The notes under the pieces: generated by a model
What the model was told of the DNA's origin: nothing
Seen by the model: the letters and a program-made list of their open reading frames with translations, nothing else
Databases searched by the model: none
From: Trinickia symbiotica
GTDB taxonomy: Bacteria > Pseudomonadota > Gammaproteobacteria > Burkholderiales > Burkholderiaceae
Direction of reading: 5' to 3'
NCBI RefSeq assembly: GCF_002934455.1
Contig: NZ_PTIR01000014.1
Location: 117,070-181,069 of the forward strand
DNA length: 64,000 nucleotides
Made by a program: the position numbers and the translations under genes
Part shown: in pieces, positions 19,152 to 27,824 of the stretch
Position numbering within the stretch: position 1 is the stretch's first letter
Layout of the letters: the number at the start of each line of letters is the position of its first letter

Positions 19152-19850
19152 TCAGCGGCTGTAATCGCGCGCACCGAAGATTGCGCTGCCGATGCGAACG
19201 ATAGTCGCGCCTTCGAGCACGGCCGCCTCGAGGTCGGCCGACATGCCCATCGAAAGCGTATCGATCGCGAGACCGTCGGCGCGCAGCGCGTCGAAGAGCG
19301 CTCGCAGCGTGCGGTGCTGGGCGCGTTGAGCGTCGACGTCGTCGGTCGGCTCCGGGATCGACATGAGTCCGCGCAGCACTAGGCCCGGCATGGCGGCGAT
19401 CTCTTTGGCGAGTGTTGGCGCATCGCTCGGGGCGACACCGCTTTTCGAGGCCTCGCCGCTCACGTTGACTTGCAGGCAGACGTTGAGCGGCGCGAGATTC
19501 GGCGGCCGTTGCTCGGACAAGCGCTGGGCGATTTTCAGGCGATCGACCGATTGCACCCAGTCGAAATGCTCGGCGACGGGGCGCGTCTTGTTCGACTGCA
19601 ACGGTCCGATGAAATGCCATTCGATTTGCGCGCGCAGGTCGGCGAGCGCTTCGATCTTCACGATGGATTCCTGCACGTAGTTTTCGCCGAAGGCGCGCTG
19701 TCCGGCGGCGAAGGCAGTGCGCACATCATCGGCCGGAAACGTCTTCGAGACGGCGAGGAGCTCGATCGAAGCGGGATCGCGTTGCGCCGCGAGAGCGGCC
19801 TGGGCGATGCGGCCATGGACCGCCGCCAGGTTATCGGCGATGGAGGGCAT
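19152..19850 (-). CDS. yggS: YggS / PLPBP family pyridoxal phosphate homeostasis protein
   Basis: This 232-residue single-domain TIM-barrel protein binds pyridoxal 5'-phosphate through the Lys in LLAVSKTFPADDV. Other family signatures are FGENYVQESIVK, EWHFIGPLQSNKTR, CLQVNVSGEASKSG, GLMSIPEP and LSMGMSADLEAAV...VRIGSAIFG. Members act in vitamin B6 and amino acid homeostasis and have no demonstrated enzyme activity. It is transcribed together with proC. It is divergent from the ABC transporter block at 20044, with a 193-base spacer that should carry both promoters. Confidence 0.95.
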   Translation of the reverse strand: MPSIADNLAAVHGRIAQAALAAQRDPASIELLAVSKTFPADDVRTAFAAGQRAFGENYVQESIVKIEALADLRAQIEWHFIGPLQSNKTRPVAEHFDWVQSVDRLKIAQRLSEQRPPNLAPLNVCLQVNVSGEASKSGVAPSDAPTLAKEIAAMPGLVLRGLMSIPEPTDDVDAQRAQHRTLRALFDALRADGLAIDTLSMGMSADLEAAVLEGATIVRIGSAIFGARDYSR

Positions 19851-20043
19851 AGGGTTTCTATCGGAGGCGTTGGAGCAACGTTAGGTTCGGATTATACGGA
19901 TCAACTTCGTCCCCCCTTCGCTTGCCGCATCGTCCCTTCGACTTCCGTTAGTCCTAAAAGCGCCGCGCCATGCCGGCTTCGCGCGAATATCGGATTCGAT
20001 CGACCTTACGGATCGTCGGCCGCCCCGGCCTGACGGATGACTC

Positions 20044-20187
20044 ATGTTTTTTTCCCGCGGAGTGTCGATGCGTTTTCTCGCTGAGTTGCTAAAGGATTAC
20101 CTACTCGCTTATCGGATCACGTTGAAAGACTATCGGGCGCTCTCCCCGCTCACTTTGTCATGGCTAGTCTGTTCATGGCGTTGGTGA
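20044..20187 (+). pseudogene. Probable out-of-frame N-terminus of the ABC transporter
   Basis: This frame reads MFFSRGVSMRFLAELLKDY and continues to a Leu-Ser-Pro segment that looks like the usual cytoplasmic lead-in of an ABC exporter, then stops at 20185-20187. The transporter proper begins at 20160 in the -1 frame, inside this one. Joining the two near 20155 would give a continuous lead-in plus first membrane helix (LTL then VMASLFMALVTALYTLA). Either a single-base indel split the gene, or the short frame is translated and couples ribosomes to the ATG at 20160. A sequencing error is also possible. Confidence 0.45.
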
Positions 20188-21773
20188 CGGCGCTGTACAC
20201 GCTGGCACCGTATTTGTTGCGGCAAGCAACGAACGCCTTGTCTGCCGGCGACGCGCGCCACGACAGTGTTTCCGTGCTCGCCCTGGCGGGTGCGTACGGC
20301 CTCGCGTGGACCGCTGCCCGTGCGTTCGAATGGCTCAAGAACATCGCTTCCGCAACCATTCTGGCAAGATGCGATGCCGCGTTCCATCACGCCATGTACG
20401 CGCGCCTCATTAGGGTAGAGCACGCACGATTGATCGATCAGGATCCCGGCACGCTCGTCTCGGTGATCTCGAGAAGCACGGGTGCGTTCAGCGCGCTGAC
20501 GTTCACCGTATTTTGGGTCATCGCCCCCACCCTATTTCAACTGTTGCTTTCGGGCGGCGTCTTGTGGAAGCTGACGAGCGGGGCGTTCGCACTCGTTTTC
20601 GTGGCTTCCATGTTTCTTCTTTTTCTCGCAACGTGGTGGCTCGCAAGCCTTAGCAAAGGCGCGCATACGGAAATCTTCGGCGCCGCCGATTCGCTGGCGA
20701 GCCACTTGGTCGACAAGCTCGCCTTCGCGCTCGATATCAAGGTGAATGCGGCCTACTCGCGGGAGGATGCGTTACTTCGCGACTTGCTCGGGACGTACGT
20801 GAGAAAGATTTCGCGCGGGAATGCCCGACTTTCCTTACTACTGGCGGCACAGGCCGTTTGCGCAGGGCTTTTGCTCACCGTATTCACGATGGCCACCGCG
20901 CAAGAGGTCACGACATCGAGCTTCCAAGTCGGCGATTTCGTGATGATCGGGAGCTACGTGATCGCATTGACGACCCCGTTCACGGTGCTTGCCGCGTCGC
21001 TTTCGGACCTGCGCCGCAACCACTTGGCGTTGCGGGAAGGCTTCGGGATTCTCGAACTTCCCTTGGAGCAAAGTACGACGAAGACGGTTCTCAGGCCGCA
21101 AGGGAACGTTGTATATCGATTACAAGGTGTGAGCATCTCGATAGCGGGGCGAAGCATTTTGTCCAACGTCGACCTCGAGATTCGGCAAGGCGAACTCGCG
21201 GTCGTAACGGGCCCGTCGGGATCCGGCAAGTCAACTTTGATACGCTTGATGCTCGGATTGTCGTCGCCCGATTCCGGAAAGGTTTTGCTATACGGCGCGG
21301 ACGTACGCAATATCTCGGTCGGCGACATTTGCAAACAGGTCGCAGTGGCGCCGCAGAACCCACTCATACTTAGCGGAACATTGCGCGACAACCTGGGCTA
21401 TGGGTGTAGCGAAGCGCCGTCAGATACGTTCCTTCTCGAACTCGTCGAGCTGCTTGAGCTGCGCGAGTTGAGCTGCGGCGACAACGATCCCATTCTAGAC
21501 CTGCCTTTAGGTATACAAGGTAGATCGCTATCCGGTGGAGAACGTCAACGCATCGCGCTTGGCCGAGCGCTGGCCAGATGTCCTTCCATAGTGATCTTGG
21601 ACGAGCCGACTTCGTCGTTGGATCCCGAGCGCGAAGCTCGCATATTCGCTCGGATTCGGCAGCGCGTGTCTACTTTGCTCGTCATCACGCATCGGCTTGC
21701 GCTTTTGGAAGACGCCGATCGTGTCTATCGATTGGAAGACGGGGTGATAGAAGAGCTTTCCCGCCAGTCCTAA
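20160..21773 (+). CDS. ABC exporter half-transporter (fused membrane and ATPase domains)
   Basis: This 537-residue protein combines about six membrane helices (residues ~1-290) with a C-terminal ATPase. The ATPase has Walker A GPSGSGKST, Q-loop APQNPL, signature LSGGERQRIALGRAL, Walker B IVILDEPTSSLD and switch His in VITHRLALL. General architecture resembles ATM1-like and heavy-metal or lipid exporters; the substrate is unknown. The first helix starts at residue 1 with no cytoplasmic lead-in, unlike full-length relatives, which fits the frame break described at 20044-20187. Codon use is unlike the neighbours (many ATA, AGA, CTA and TTG codons) and GC is lower, suggesting acquisition. It stands alone between yggS and glcF. 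Confidence 0.85.
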   Translation: MASLFMALVTALYTLAPYLLRQATNALSAGDARHDSVSVLALAGAYGLAWTAARAFEWLKNIASATILARCDAAFHHAMYARLIRVEHARLIDQDPGTLVSVISRSTGAFSALTFTVFWVIAPTLFQLLLSGGVLWKLTSGAFALVFVASMFLLFLATWWLASLSKGAHTEIFGAADSLASHLVDKLAFALDIKVNAAYSREDALLRDLLGTYVRKISRGNARLSLLLAAQAVCAGLLLTVFTMATAQEVTTSSFQVGDFVMIGSYVIALTTPFTVLAASLSDLRRNHLALREGFGILELPLEQSTTKTVLRPQGNVVYRLQGVSISIAGRSILSNVDLEIRQGELAVVTGPSGSGKSTLIRLMLGLSSPDSGKVLLYGADVRNISVGDICKQVAVAPQNPLILSGTLRDNLGYGCSEAPSDTFLLELVELLELRELSCGDNDPILDLPLGIQGRSLSGGERQRIALGRALARCPSIVILDEPTSSLDPEREARIFARIRQRVSTLLVITHRLALLEDADRVYRLEDGVIEELSRQS

Positions 21774-21812
21774 TCACCGAAGCGACAGTGCAATATGGCC
21801 TCGCCGGGCGGC

Positions 21813-23048
21813 TCAACCGTAAATGGTGTGCTCGACGAGCTCAATCCAATGCGCCACGGGCATCGGCGTGCCGCTTTGCAAATGCGCGATGCAGCCGACA
21901 TTGGCCGAAACGATCATCTGCGGTTCGAGTGCCGCGAGGCTATCGAGCTTGCGATCGCGCAGCGCGTAAGCCAGCGCCGGCTGCAGTATCGAATACGTGC
22001 CGGCCGAGCCGCAGCACAGATGGCTATCGGCAGGCAGACGCACCTCGATTCCGAGCGCACCCAGCAAACGTTCCACCAGTCCTCGGACCTGCAATCCATG
22101 TTGGAGTGTGCAAGGCGGATGAAACGCCACCGTATGCACGCCGCGCCGGCGTCCAAGCTCGGTCAGCTCGGCTTCGAAGTCGCCCAGCACCTCGGCCACA
22201 TCGCGCGCGAGTTCGGTCACGCGTCGTGCCTTTTCGGCATACGCTGGATCGTCACGCAGCAAATGCCCATATTCCTTGACCGTCGCGCCGCATCCCGAGG
22301 CGTTGACGACGATCGCCTCGACCCCGCCTTCGATGTGCGGCCACCACGCGTCGATGTTCCGGCGCATGTCGTCGAGCGATTCGTCACGGTAGCCGAGATG
22401 CAGGCGGATCGCGCCGCAACAGCCGGCCTCGGGCTCGACGATCGTCTGCACGCCGAGCGCATCGAGCACACGTGCCGTGGCGATATTGATGTTCGGTAGC
22501 ATCGCCGGTTGCACGCAGCCGGCAAGCAGCAGCATCTTATGTTTGTATCCGGTGGTCCGCGCTTGCGGCCATTGCAGCAGACGCTGGCGGGGCGGAACTT
22601 TGTCGCGCAGCTTCGGCGGCAGCACCGGCCGCACCATCTGGCCGAGGCGCATGATGGGTGTGAAAACGGCGGCACTGGGCAGGACGGTCGCGAGAAGGCG
22701 GCGCAGGAGCCGCTGTCCGAACGGGCGCTCGACCGTCGCCTCGACATGTTGTCGCCCGATCTCGACGAGTCGTCCATATTGAACGCCGGACGGGCACGTC
22801 GTCTCGCAGCTTCGGCAAGTGACGCAGCGGTCCAGATGAAGCTGCGTGCTGCGCGTGACGGACGCGCCTTCGAACATCTGCTTCATCAAATAAATGCGTC
22901 CGCGCGGCCCGTCGAGCTCGTCGCCGAGTAGCTGGTAGGTGGGGCACGTCGCGGTACAGAAGCCGCAATGAACGCACTTGCGCAGAATCTCATCGGCTTC
23001 GTTGCCGTCTGCCGTGTTGCGAATGAAGTCCGCGAGTTGGGTTTGCAT
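21813..23048 (-). CDS. glcF: Glycolate oxidase iron-sulfur subunit GlcF
   Basis: This is 411 residues from MQTQLADFIRNTADGNEADE (ATG 23048). The N-terminus holds two ferredoxin-like clusters: CVHCGFCTATCPTY and CVTCRSCETTCPSG, each with a four-Cys [4Fe-4S] pattern. The C-terminal part has the two CCG domains (EPEAGCCGAIRLH and SHLCCGSAGTYS) typical of GlcF and related oxidoreductase subunits. It transfers electrons from the flavin subunits GlcD/GlcE to the respiratory chain. The gene ends the dld-glcD-glcE-glcF unit, 20 bases after glcE. Confidence 0.95.
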   Translation of the reverse strand: MQTQLADFIRNTADGNEADEILRKCVHCGFCTATCPTYQLLGDELDGPRGRIYLMKQMFEGASVTRSTQLHLDRCVTCRSCETTCPSGVQYGRLVEIGRQHVEATVERPFGQRLLRRLLATVLPSAAVFTPIMRLGQMVRPVLPPKLRDKVPPRQRLLQWPQARTTGYKHKMLLLAGCVQPAMLPNINIATARVLDALGVQTIVEPEAGCCGAIRLHLGYRDESLDDMRRNIDAWWPHIEGGVEAIVVNASGCGATVKEYGHLLRDDPAYAEKARRVTELARDVAEVLGDFEAELTELGRRRGVHTVAFHPPCTLQHGLQVRGLVERLLGALGIEVRLPADSHLCCGSAGTYSILQPALAYALRDRKLDSLAALEPQMIVSANVGCIAHLQSGTPMPVAHWIELVEHTIYG

Positions 23049-23068
23049 CGGGTCGCTCGGACGATCGA

Positions 23069-24157
23069 TCAGAGATCCGGGTAGAGGCGCGCCCGGTTGA
23101 AGATGCGGGCCGGATCGAAAGCCGCCTTCAGCCCGCGATGAATCTTCATGAGCGGCGCCGGCAACGGCGTGAAAACGCTGGCGCTGCGGTCGAACTCGCG
23201 CCCGGCCCGGAAGATCGTCGCGTGCCCACCGGCCTGCTTCGCGCTGATGCGCACCGTTTGAGCATCGGTATCGGTGATCCACCAGCGCTGTGAACCGCCC
23301 CATTCCATCATTTGCGCCCCCGGCAATTGCAACGGCTCGGCAATCGAGGGCAGGGCGAGCCGCCAGAGCGCGGCCTTGCCCGGGATCGTCGCGAAAAACG
23401 GATCGGTCTGTTCGCGCAGCCCCTCCCAAAAGCGTTCGGCCTCGACCGCATCGACGACTTCGCCGCCGAGCGAATTGCGCGCCGACTTGACGGCGCTTTC
23501 GGCACCCGAGAGCCGCAGCGCCAGCGTACCGTTGCGCCATGCACTCGCCGAGATCGGCAACGGCCGGCCGCACCACTCGTTGAGCTTGCGCACGGCGTCC
23601 GTGCCGTTCATGTCGAATTTGAGCGTGGCTTCGGCCACCGGCCGCGGCATCACCTTGATCGAGAGCTCGAGAATGAGCCCCAGCGTGCCGAGCGAGCCCG
23701 CCATCAGGCGCGCGACGTCATAGCCGGCGACGTTTTTGACGACTTGTCCGCCGAAGCGCAGGGTTTCGCCTCGACCGTTCATCACCGTGGCGCCGAGCAC
23801 GAAATCGCGCGCCGCGCCCGCCGACACGCGCCGCGGCCCCGCGATGCCGGCCGCGATGCAGCCGCCGAGCGTGGCTCCGCGGCCGAAGTAGGGGGGCTCG
23901 AAAGCGAGCATCTGGTTGCGCTCGGCGAGCGTCGCCTCGATCTCGGCGAGCGGCGTGCCGCAACGCGCAGTGATGACGAGCTCGGCCGGATCGTAGGCGA
24001 CGATGCCGCGGTACGCCCGCGTATCGAGGATTTCACCGGAGAGGGCCTGGCCGTACCAGTCTTTCGTACCGCCCCCGCGCAGGCGCAACGGACGTTCATC
24101 CGCCGTCGCCGCGCGAATGCGCTCTGCCCATTGCTCGACGATGTCGTCATCTTGCAT
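23069..24157 (-). CDS. glcE: Glycolate oxidase FAD-binding subunit GlcE
   Basis: This is 362 residues from MQDDDIVEQWAERIRAATAD. GAGGGG stands just before this ATG, and an alternative ATG at 24184 (MNETTKRGA) adds nine residues but lacks a ribosome site. The FAD-binding PCMH fold is visible in PLRLRGGGTKDWYG, DPAELVITARCGTPLAEIEATL, EPPYFGRGATLGGCIAAGIAGPRR and GGQVVKNVAGYDVARLMAGSLGTLG. With GlcD and GlcF it forms the membrane-associated glycolate oxidase that converts glycolate to glyoxylate. It lies between glcD and glcF on one strand. Confidence 0.94.
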   Translation of the reverse strand: MQDDDIVEQWAERIRAATADERPLRLRGGGTKDWYGQALSGEILDTRAYRGIVAYDPAELVITARCGTPLAEIEATLAERNQMLAFEPPYFGRGATLGGCIAAGIAGPRRVSAGAARDFVLGATVMNGRGETLRFGGQVVKNVAGYDVARLMAGSLGTLGLILELSIKVMPRPVAEATLKFDMNGTDAVRKLNEWCGRPLPISASAWRNGTLALRLSGAESAVKSARNSLGGEVVDAVEAERFWEGLREQTDPFFATIPGKAALWRLALPSIAEPLQLPGAQMMEWGGSQRWWITDTDAQTVRISAKQAGGHATIFRAGREFDRSASVFTPLPAPLMKIHRGLKAAFDPARIFNRARLYPDL

Positions 24158-24313
24158 GGCCCCTCGCTTTGTCGTCTCGTTCATCCGGTCGCCGGCTTTT
24201 TGTTCGAGTCTTGCTGATTCGTGCCCAAAGGGCACTTTCTCAGGGAGCCCATTGTACCGACGCATGATGGCGGAGCAACTCGCGGTTCACCCGCTCCGGG
24301 TTAGTCCTCGTTG

Positions 24314-25996
24314 TTAAAAGCGCGGCAGCTCCGGGTGCGGCAGCAGGCCCCCGCGCACGTGCATCTTGCCGTACTCGGCGCAGCGCGCTCGCGTCGGGAT
24401 GCCCTTGGTCGGATTGAGCAGCTCGGCCGGATCGAACGCGCGCTTGACCGCGAAGAACGCCTCCCGCTCGGCCGGCGAGAACTGGACGCACATCGAATTG
24501 AGCTTCTCGATACCGACGCCATGCTCGCCCGTCACAGTCCCACCGAGCTCGACGCAGCATTCGAGGATCGCCGCGCCGAAGGCTTCGGCGCGATGGAGCT
24601 GATCCGGATCGTTGCCGTCGAAGAGGACGAGCGGATGCATATTGCCGTCGCCCGCATGGAAGACGTTGATGCAGGCGAGTCCGTACGTCGCCTCCATTTC
24701 CTCGATGCGGGCGAGCAGCGGTCCGATGCTGCGGCGTGGCACCGTGCCGTCCATGCAGTAATAGTCGGGCGCGAGCCGGCCCGCGGCGGGGAAAGCGTTC
24801 TTGCGCCCGGACCAGAACTTGAGCCGCTCGGCGTCCGTGCGCGAGATCTGCAGCCGTGTCGCACCGTGCTCGCGCAGCACCGCCGTGATGCGCACGATCT
24901 CTTCCGCCACTTCCTCGGGCGTGCCGTCCGATTCGCAAAGGAGGATCGCGGCCGCGTCGAGATCGTAGCCGGCACCGACGAACGATTCGACGGCGCGCGT
25001 CGCGGGCTTGTCCATCATCTCGAGCCCGGCCGGAATGATGCCCGAAGCGATGATGGCGGCAACCGCATCGCCGCCTTTGACGACATCGTCGAAGCTCGCC
25101 ATGACGACCTGGGCTGTCGTCGGCTTCGGGATCAGCTTCAATGTCACTTCCGTGACGATCGCAAACATGCCCTCGCTGCCGATCATCACCGCGAGTAGAT
25201 CGAGGCCCGGCGCATCAGGCGCGAGCGAGCCGAATTCGACGATCTCGCCGTCCATCGTCACCGCGCGCACGCGCAGCACATTGTGTACGGTGAGCCCATA
25301 TTTGAGGCAGTGCACGCCGCCTGAATTCTCGGAGACATTGCCACCGATGGTGCAGGCGATTTGCGAGGACGGGTCCGGCGCGTAATAAAGCCCGTACGGT
25401 GCGGCGGCCTCCGAGACGGCCAGGTTGCGCACGCCCGGCTGAACCGTCGCGGTGCGCCCGTAGGGATCGATGTCGAGAATCTTCGTGAATCGAGACAGCG
25501 AGATGACGATGCCCTGCGCGATCGGCGTGGCACCGCCCGACAGTCCGGTGCCCGCGCCGCGCGGAACAACGGGCACGCCGAGGCGTCGGCAAATCTGCAC
25601 GATGCGCTGCACTTGCGATTCGGTTTCGGGCAACGCGACGGCAAGCGGCAGTTCGCGATAGACGGAAAGGCCATCGCATTCGTAGGGCGCCGTATCTTCG
25701 TCGCGATAAAGCAGGCAGTGAGCGGGCAACGTCGCCATCAGCGCCTGTACGACTTCGCGCTGACGGTCGGTGCGCATTTTGGCTCGCACCGCCTCGTCGT
25801 CGTCGCCGGCGGGGCGCGTGATCGATGCGCCTCCATTCGCTGCCGCTCGCGGTGCGCCCGCGACTTCGGGCCGCGCATCGGAATCGACTTCGGAAGGAGC
25901 TCCGATCGGCGCAGGATCGCCCGAACGATGGCCCAAGTGCGGGGCCTTCCGAGTATCGGAGGGCAACGGGCGTGAGTGAGCATGGGGGCCGTTCAT
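24314..25996 (-). CDS. glcD: Glycolate oxidase FAD-linked subunit GlcD
   Basis: This 560-residue flavoprotein is about 60 residues longer than usual at the N-terminus. A good AGGAGA site 5 bases before the ATG at 25996 supports the long form. The extension is rich in Pro, Ala, Ser and His and looks disordered; family homology starts near MRTDRQREVVQAL. The PCMH-type FAD domain has GVPVVPRGAGTGLSGGATP, DPSSQIACTIGGNVSENSGG and VMIGSEGMFAIVTEVTLKLI. The C-terminal FAD-oxidase domain has the metal/active-site phrases NVFHAGDGNMHPLVLFD and GTVTGEHGVGIEKL. It is the catalytic subunit oxidising glycolate (and often D-lactate) in the operon with dld, glcE and glcF. Confidence 0.94.
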   Translation of the reverse strand: MNGPHAHSRPLPSDTRKAPHLGHRSGDPAPIGAPSEVDSDARPEVAGAPRAAANGGASITRPAGDDDEAVRAKMRTDRQREVVQALMATLPAHCLLYRDEDTAPYECDGLSVYRELPLAVALPETESQVQRIVQICRRLGVPVVPRGAGTGLSGGATPIAQGIVISLSRFTKILDIDPYGRTATVQPGVRNLAVSEAAAPYGLYYAPDPSSQIACTIGGNVSENSGGVHCLKYGLTVHNVLRVRAVTMDGEIVEFGSLAPDAPGLDLLAVMIGSEGMFAIVTEVTLKLIPKPTTAQVVMASFDDVVKGGDAVAAIIASGIIPAGLEMMDKPATRAVESFVGAGYDLDAAAILLCESDGTPEEVAEEIVRITAVLREHGATRLQISRTDAERLKFWSGRKNAFPAAGRLAPDYYCMDGTVPRRSIGPLLARIEEMEATYGLACINVFHAGDGNMHPLVLFDGNDPDQLHRAEAFGAAILECCVELGGTVTGEHGVGIEKLNSMCVQFSPAEREAFFAVKRAFDPAELLNPTKGIPTRARCAEYGKMHVRGGLLPHPELPRF

Positions 25997-26035
25997 TGTC
26001 GTCTCCTCGCGTGCCGTGTATGCGCGTTGCGCTGT

Positions 26036-27457
26036 TTATGCGTCGTAGGAAAAGATTTTGCCCGGGTTCATCAGGTTGCGCGGATCGAGTGCATGCTTGA
26101 CCGCGCGCATCACGCCTATGGCGTCGGCGCCATGCTCGTCGAGCAGGAAGCCCATTTTGTGCAACCCCACGCCATGCTCACCGGTGCAGGTGCCGTCCAT
26201 GCGCAGTGCCCGCTCCACAACGCGCCGGTTCAGGCGCTCGGCTTCGGCGAGTTCCGCGGGCTTGGCCGGGTCGATCAGCATGCAGATATGGAAATTGCCG
26301 TCGCCGACATGGCCGACGATCGGGCAGGGTAGCGGCGAGCCGCGCAGATCTTCCTCGGTTTCGACGACACACTCGGCGAGCCGCGAAATCGGCACGCAGA
26401 CGTCCGTCGAGAGCGCGCGGCTGCCGGGCTTGAGCTGCAGCATCGCGAAGTAAGCGTTGTGCCGCGCGTTCCAAAGCCGGCTGCGCTCCTCGGGGCGCGT
26501 CGCCCAGGCGAACCCGCTGCCGGCATGTTCGGCCGCGATCTCCTGGACGCGCTCGGCCTGCTCCGCGACGCTCGCGTCCGTGCCGTGGAACTCGAAGAAG
26601 AGCGTCGGCGATTCGGTCAGCGTCATGTTCGAATGTCGATTGATGGCGCGAATCGCGAGCGCATCGACGAACTCGACGCGCGCGACGGGCACCCCGAGCT
26701 GAATCGTCTCGATCACGGTGCGTACCGCATCGCCCATCGTCGGGAATGCGCAGACGGCAGCCGAGACCGCCTCGGGTAGCGGATAGAGCCGCACGGTGAT
26801 TTCCGTGATGACGCCGAGCGTGCCTTCCGATCCGACGAAAAGCCGCGTCAGATCGTAGCCGGCCGACGATTTGCGCGCGCGCGTTCCGGTCGTGACGATA
26901 CGGCCGTCGGCCAGGACGACGGTGAGGCCGAGCACGTTCTCGCGCATCGTGCCGTAGCGCACGGCGTTGGTGCCCGAGGCTCGCGTCGCCGACATGCCGC
27001 CGATGCTCGCGTCGGCACCGGGATCGATCGGGAAGAAAAGGCCGGTGTCGCGCAGCGCCTCATTGAGCGCCTTGCGCGAAACGCCGGCCTCGACGGTGGC
27101 CGTCAAATCTTCGGCGTTGATCGAGAGCACCCGGTTCATTCCCGAGAGGTCGATCGACACGCCGCCTTCCACCGCGAGCAGATGACCTTCGAGCGACGAG
27201 CCGTTGCCATAGGGGATGATGGGCACCCCGTAGCGCCCGCAGAGCTCGACGGCCGTGCGCACATCGTCGGTGCTTTGGGCGAAGACGACGGCGTCGGGCG
27301 GTACCGGGTCGAACGGCGACTCGTCGCGGCCATGATGGGCGCGCACGGCTTCCGACATCGACACGCGTTCGCCGAAGGCGGTTTTGAGCGCGGTGGCGAG
27401 ATCGGCCGGAAACGGACGGCGCGGGTTGACGGCGGCTGGCGGCACGGGATGGTTCAC
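26036..27457 (-). CDS. FAD-linked D-2-hydroxyacid (D-lactate type) dehydrogenase
   Basis: This is 473 residues from a GTG at 27457 with AGGAGA 5 bases upstream; a longer frame to 27499 lacks such a site. The architecture matches GlcD and mitochondrial D-lactate dehydrogenase (DLD1/LDHD): a PCMH FAD domain with VPIIPYGNGSSLEGH, DPGADASIGGMSATRASGTNAVRYG and LFVGSEGTLGVITEITVRLY, then the FAD-oxidase C-domain with GHVGDGNFHICMLIDP and GTCTGEHGVGLHK. It oxidises D-lactate or a related D-2-hydroxyacid. It is the first gene of the operon, 39 bases before glcD, and shares only moderate similarity with it, so the two are paralogues with probably different substrates. Confidence 0.88.
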   Translation of the reverse strand: MNHPVPPAAVNPRRPFPADLATALKTAFGERVSMSEAVRAHHGRDESPFDPVPPDAVVFAQSTDDVRTAVELCGRYGVPIIPYGNGSSLEGHLLAVEGGVSIDLSGMNRVLSINAEDLTATVEAGVSRKALNEALRDTGLFFPIDPGADASIGGMSATRASGTNAVRYGTMRENVLGLTVVLADGRIVTTGTRARKSSAGYDLTRLFVGSEGTLGVITEITVRLYPLPEAVSAAVCAFPTMGDAVRTVIETIQLGVPVARVEFVDALAIRAINRHSNMTLTESPTLFFEFHGTDASVAEQAERVQEIAAEHAGSGFAWATRPEERSRLWNARHNAYFAMLQLKPGSRALSTDVCVPISRLAECVVETEEDLRGSPLPCPIVGHVGDGNFHICMLIDPAKPAELAEAERLNRRVVERALRMDGTCTGEHGVGLHKMGFLLDEHGADAIGVMRAVKHALDPRNLMNPGKIFSYDA

Positions 27458-27668
27458 GAATGTCTCCTGGCGCGGCCATGCGGATAGGGACGCCGGCATA
27501 GGCGCGCTTGTTGTGGTTGCATACCGATCGAGCGTGATCGTCAGGCTAATGGAATGACCATTTCATTCTACGCCGATCGGCGCGGACAAAACGCGAAGCG
27601 GCGCGTGCGCCGGTGCTTGGCTGCGGCTCGAGATGTAAAGGGCCGCCGATTGGCTTTCGCGTCGCTCT

Positions 27669-27674
27669 TATAAT
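27669..27674 (+). promoter_or_regulatory. Candidate -10 box of the corrinoid adenosyltransferase gene
   Basis: The hexamer is a perfect TATAAT on the plus strand, about 155 bases before the start codon. No good -35 hexamer sits at 16-18 bases upstream; TTGGCT at 27650-27655 is too close. If used, transcription would begin just before the hexanucleotide tract, placing the tract in the 5' untranslated RNA. Confidence 0.4.
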
Positions 27675-27685
27675 CAAACTGTTTT

Positions 27686-27749
27686 CCGCTGCCGCTGCCG
27701 CTGCCGCTGCCGCTGCCGCTGCCGCTGCCGCTGCCGCTGCCGCTGCCGC
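27686..27749. repeat. Hexanucleotide tandem repeat (CCGCTG), about 10.7 copies
   Basis: Sixty-four bases of uninterrupted CCGCTG units lie in the 5' region of the corrinoid adenosyltransferase gene, between the candidate -10 and the ribosome binding site. Perfect identity of the units suggests recent slippage-driven expansion and likely copy-number variation between strains. Because the unit is six bases, changes alter spacing or RNA structure, not reading frame. Confidence 0.95.
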
Positions 27750-27824
27750 GGCGCGCTCGCGCATGACCAGTGGTTGGTTTCCACAAAGGCACGGCTTGAT
27801 CGATTTGACAACGAGGAGCAGATC

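Larger units (their letters stand above)
27458..27824. other. Divergent promoter region between dld-like gene and corrinoid adenosyltransferase gene
   Basis: This 367-base spacer has no protein-coding gene. It contains an AT-rich segment on the left, a perfect TATAAT at 27669-27674 and the (CCGCTG)n tract at 27686-27749. Open frames crossing the tract encode poly-Ala, Gly-Ser or Arg-Gln repeats and are artefacts of the repeat. Confidence 0.6.

Noticed and set aside
18283..19620. Long 445-codon minus-strand frame including proC
   Set aside because: Only the part from MKIAFIGGGNM (19095) matches pyrroline-5-carboxylate reductase; the upstream extension is out of frame within yggS.
27686..27749. 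Hexanucleotide tract as a CRISPR-like array
   Set aside because: Units are six bases, directly adjacent, with no spacers and no cas genes in the window.
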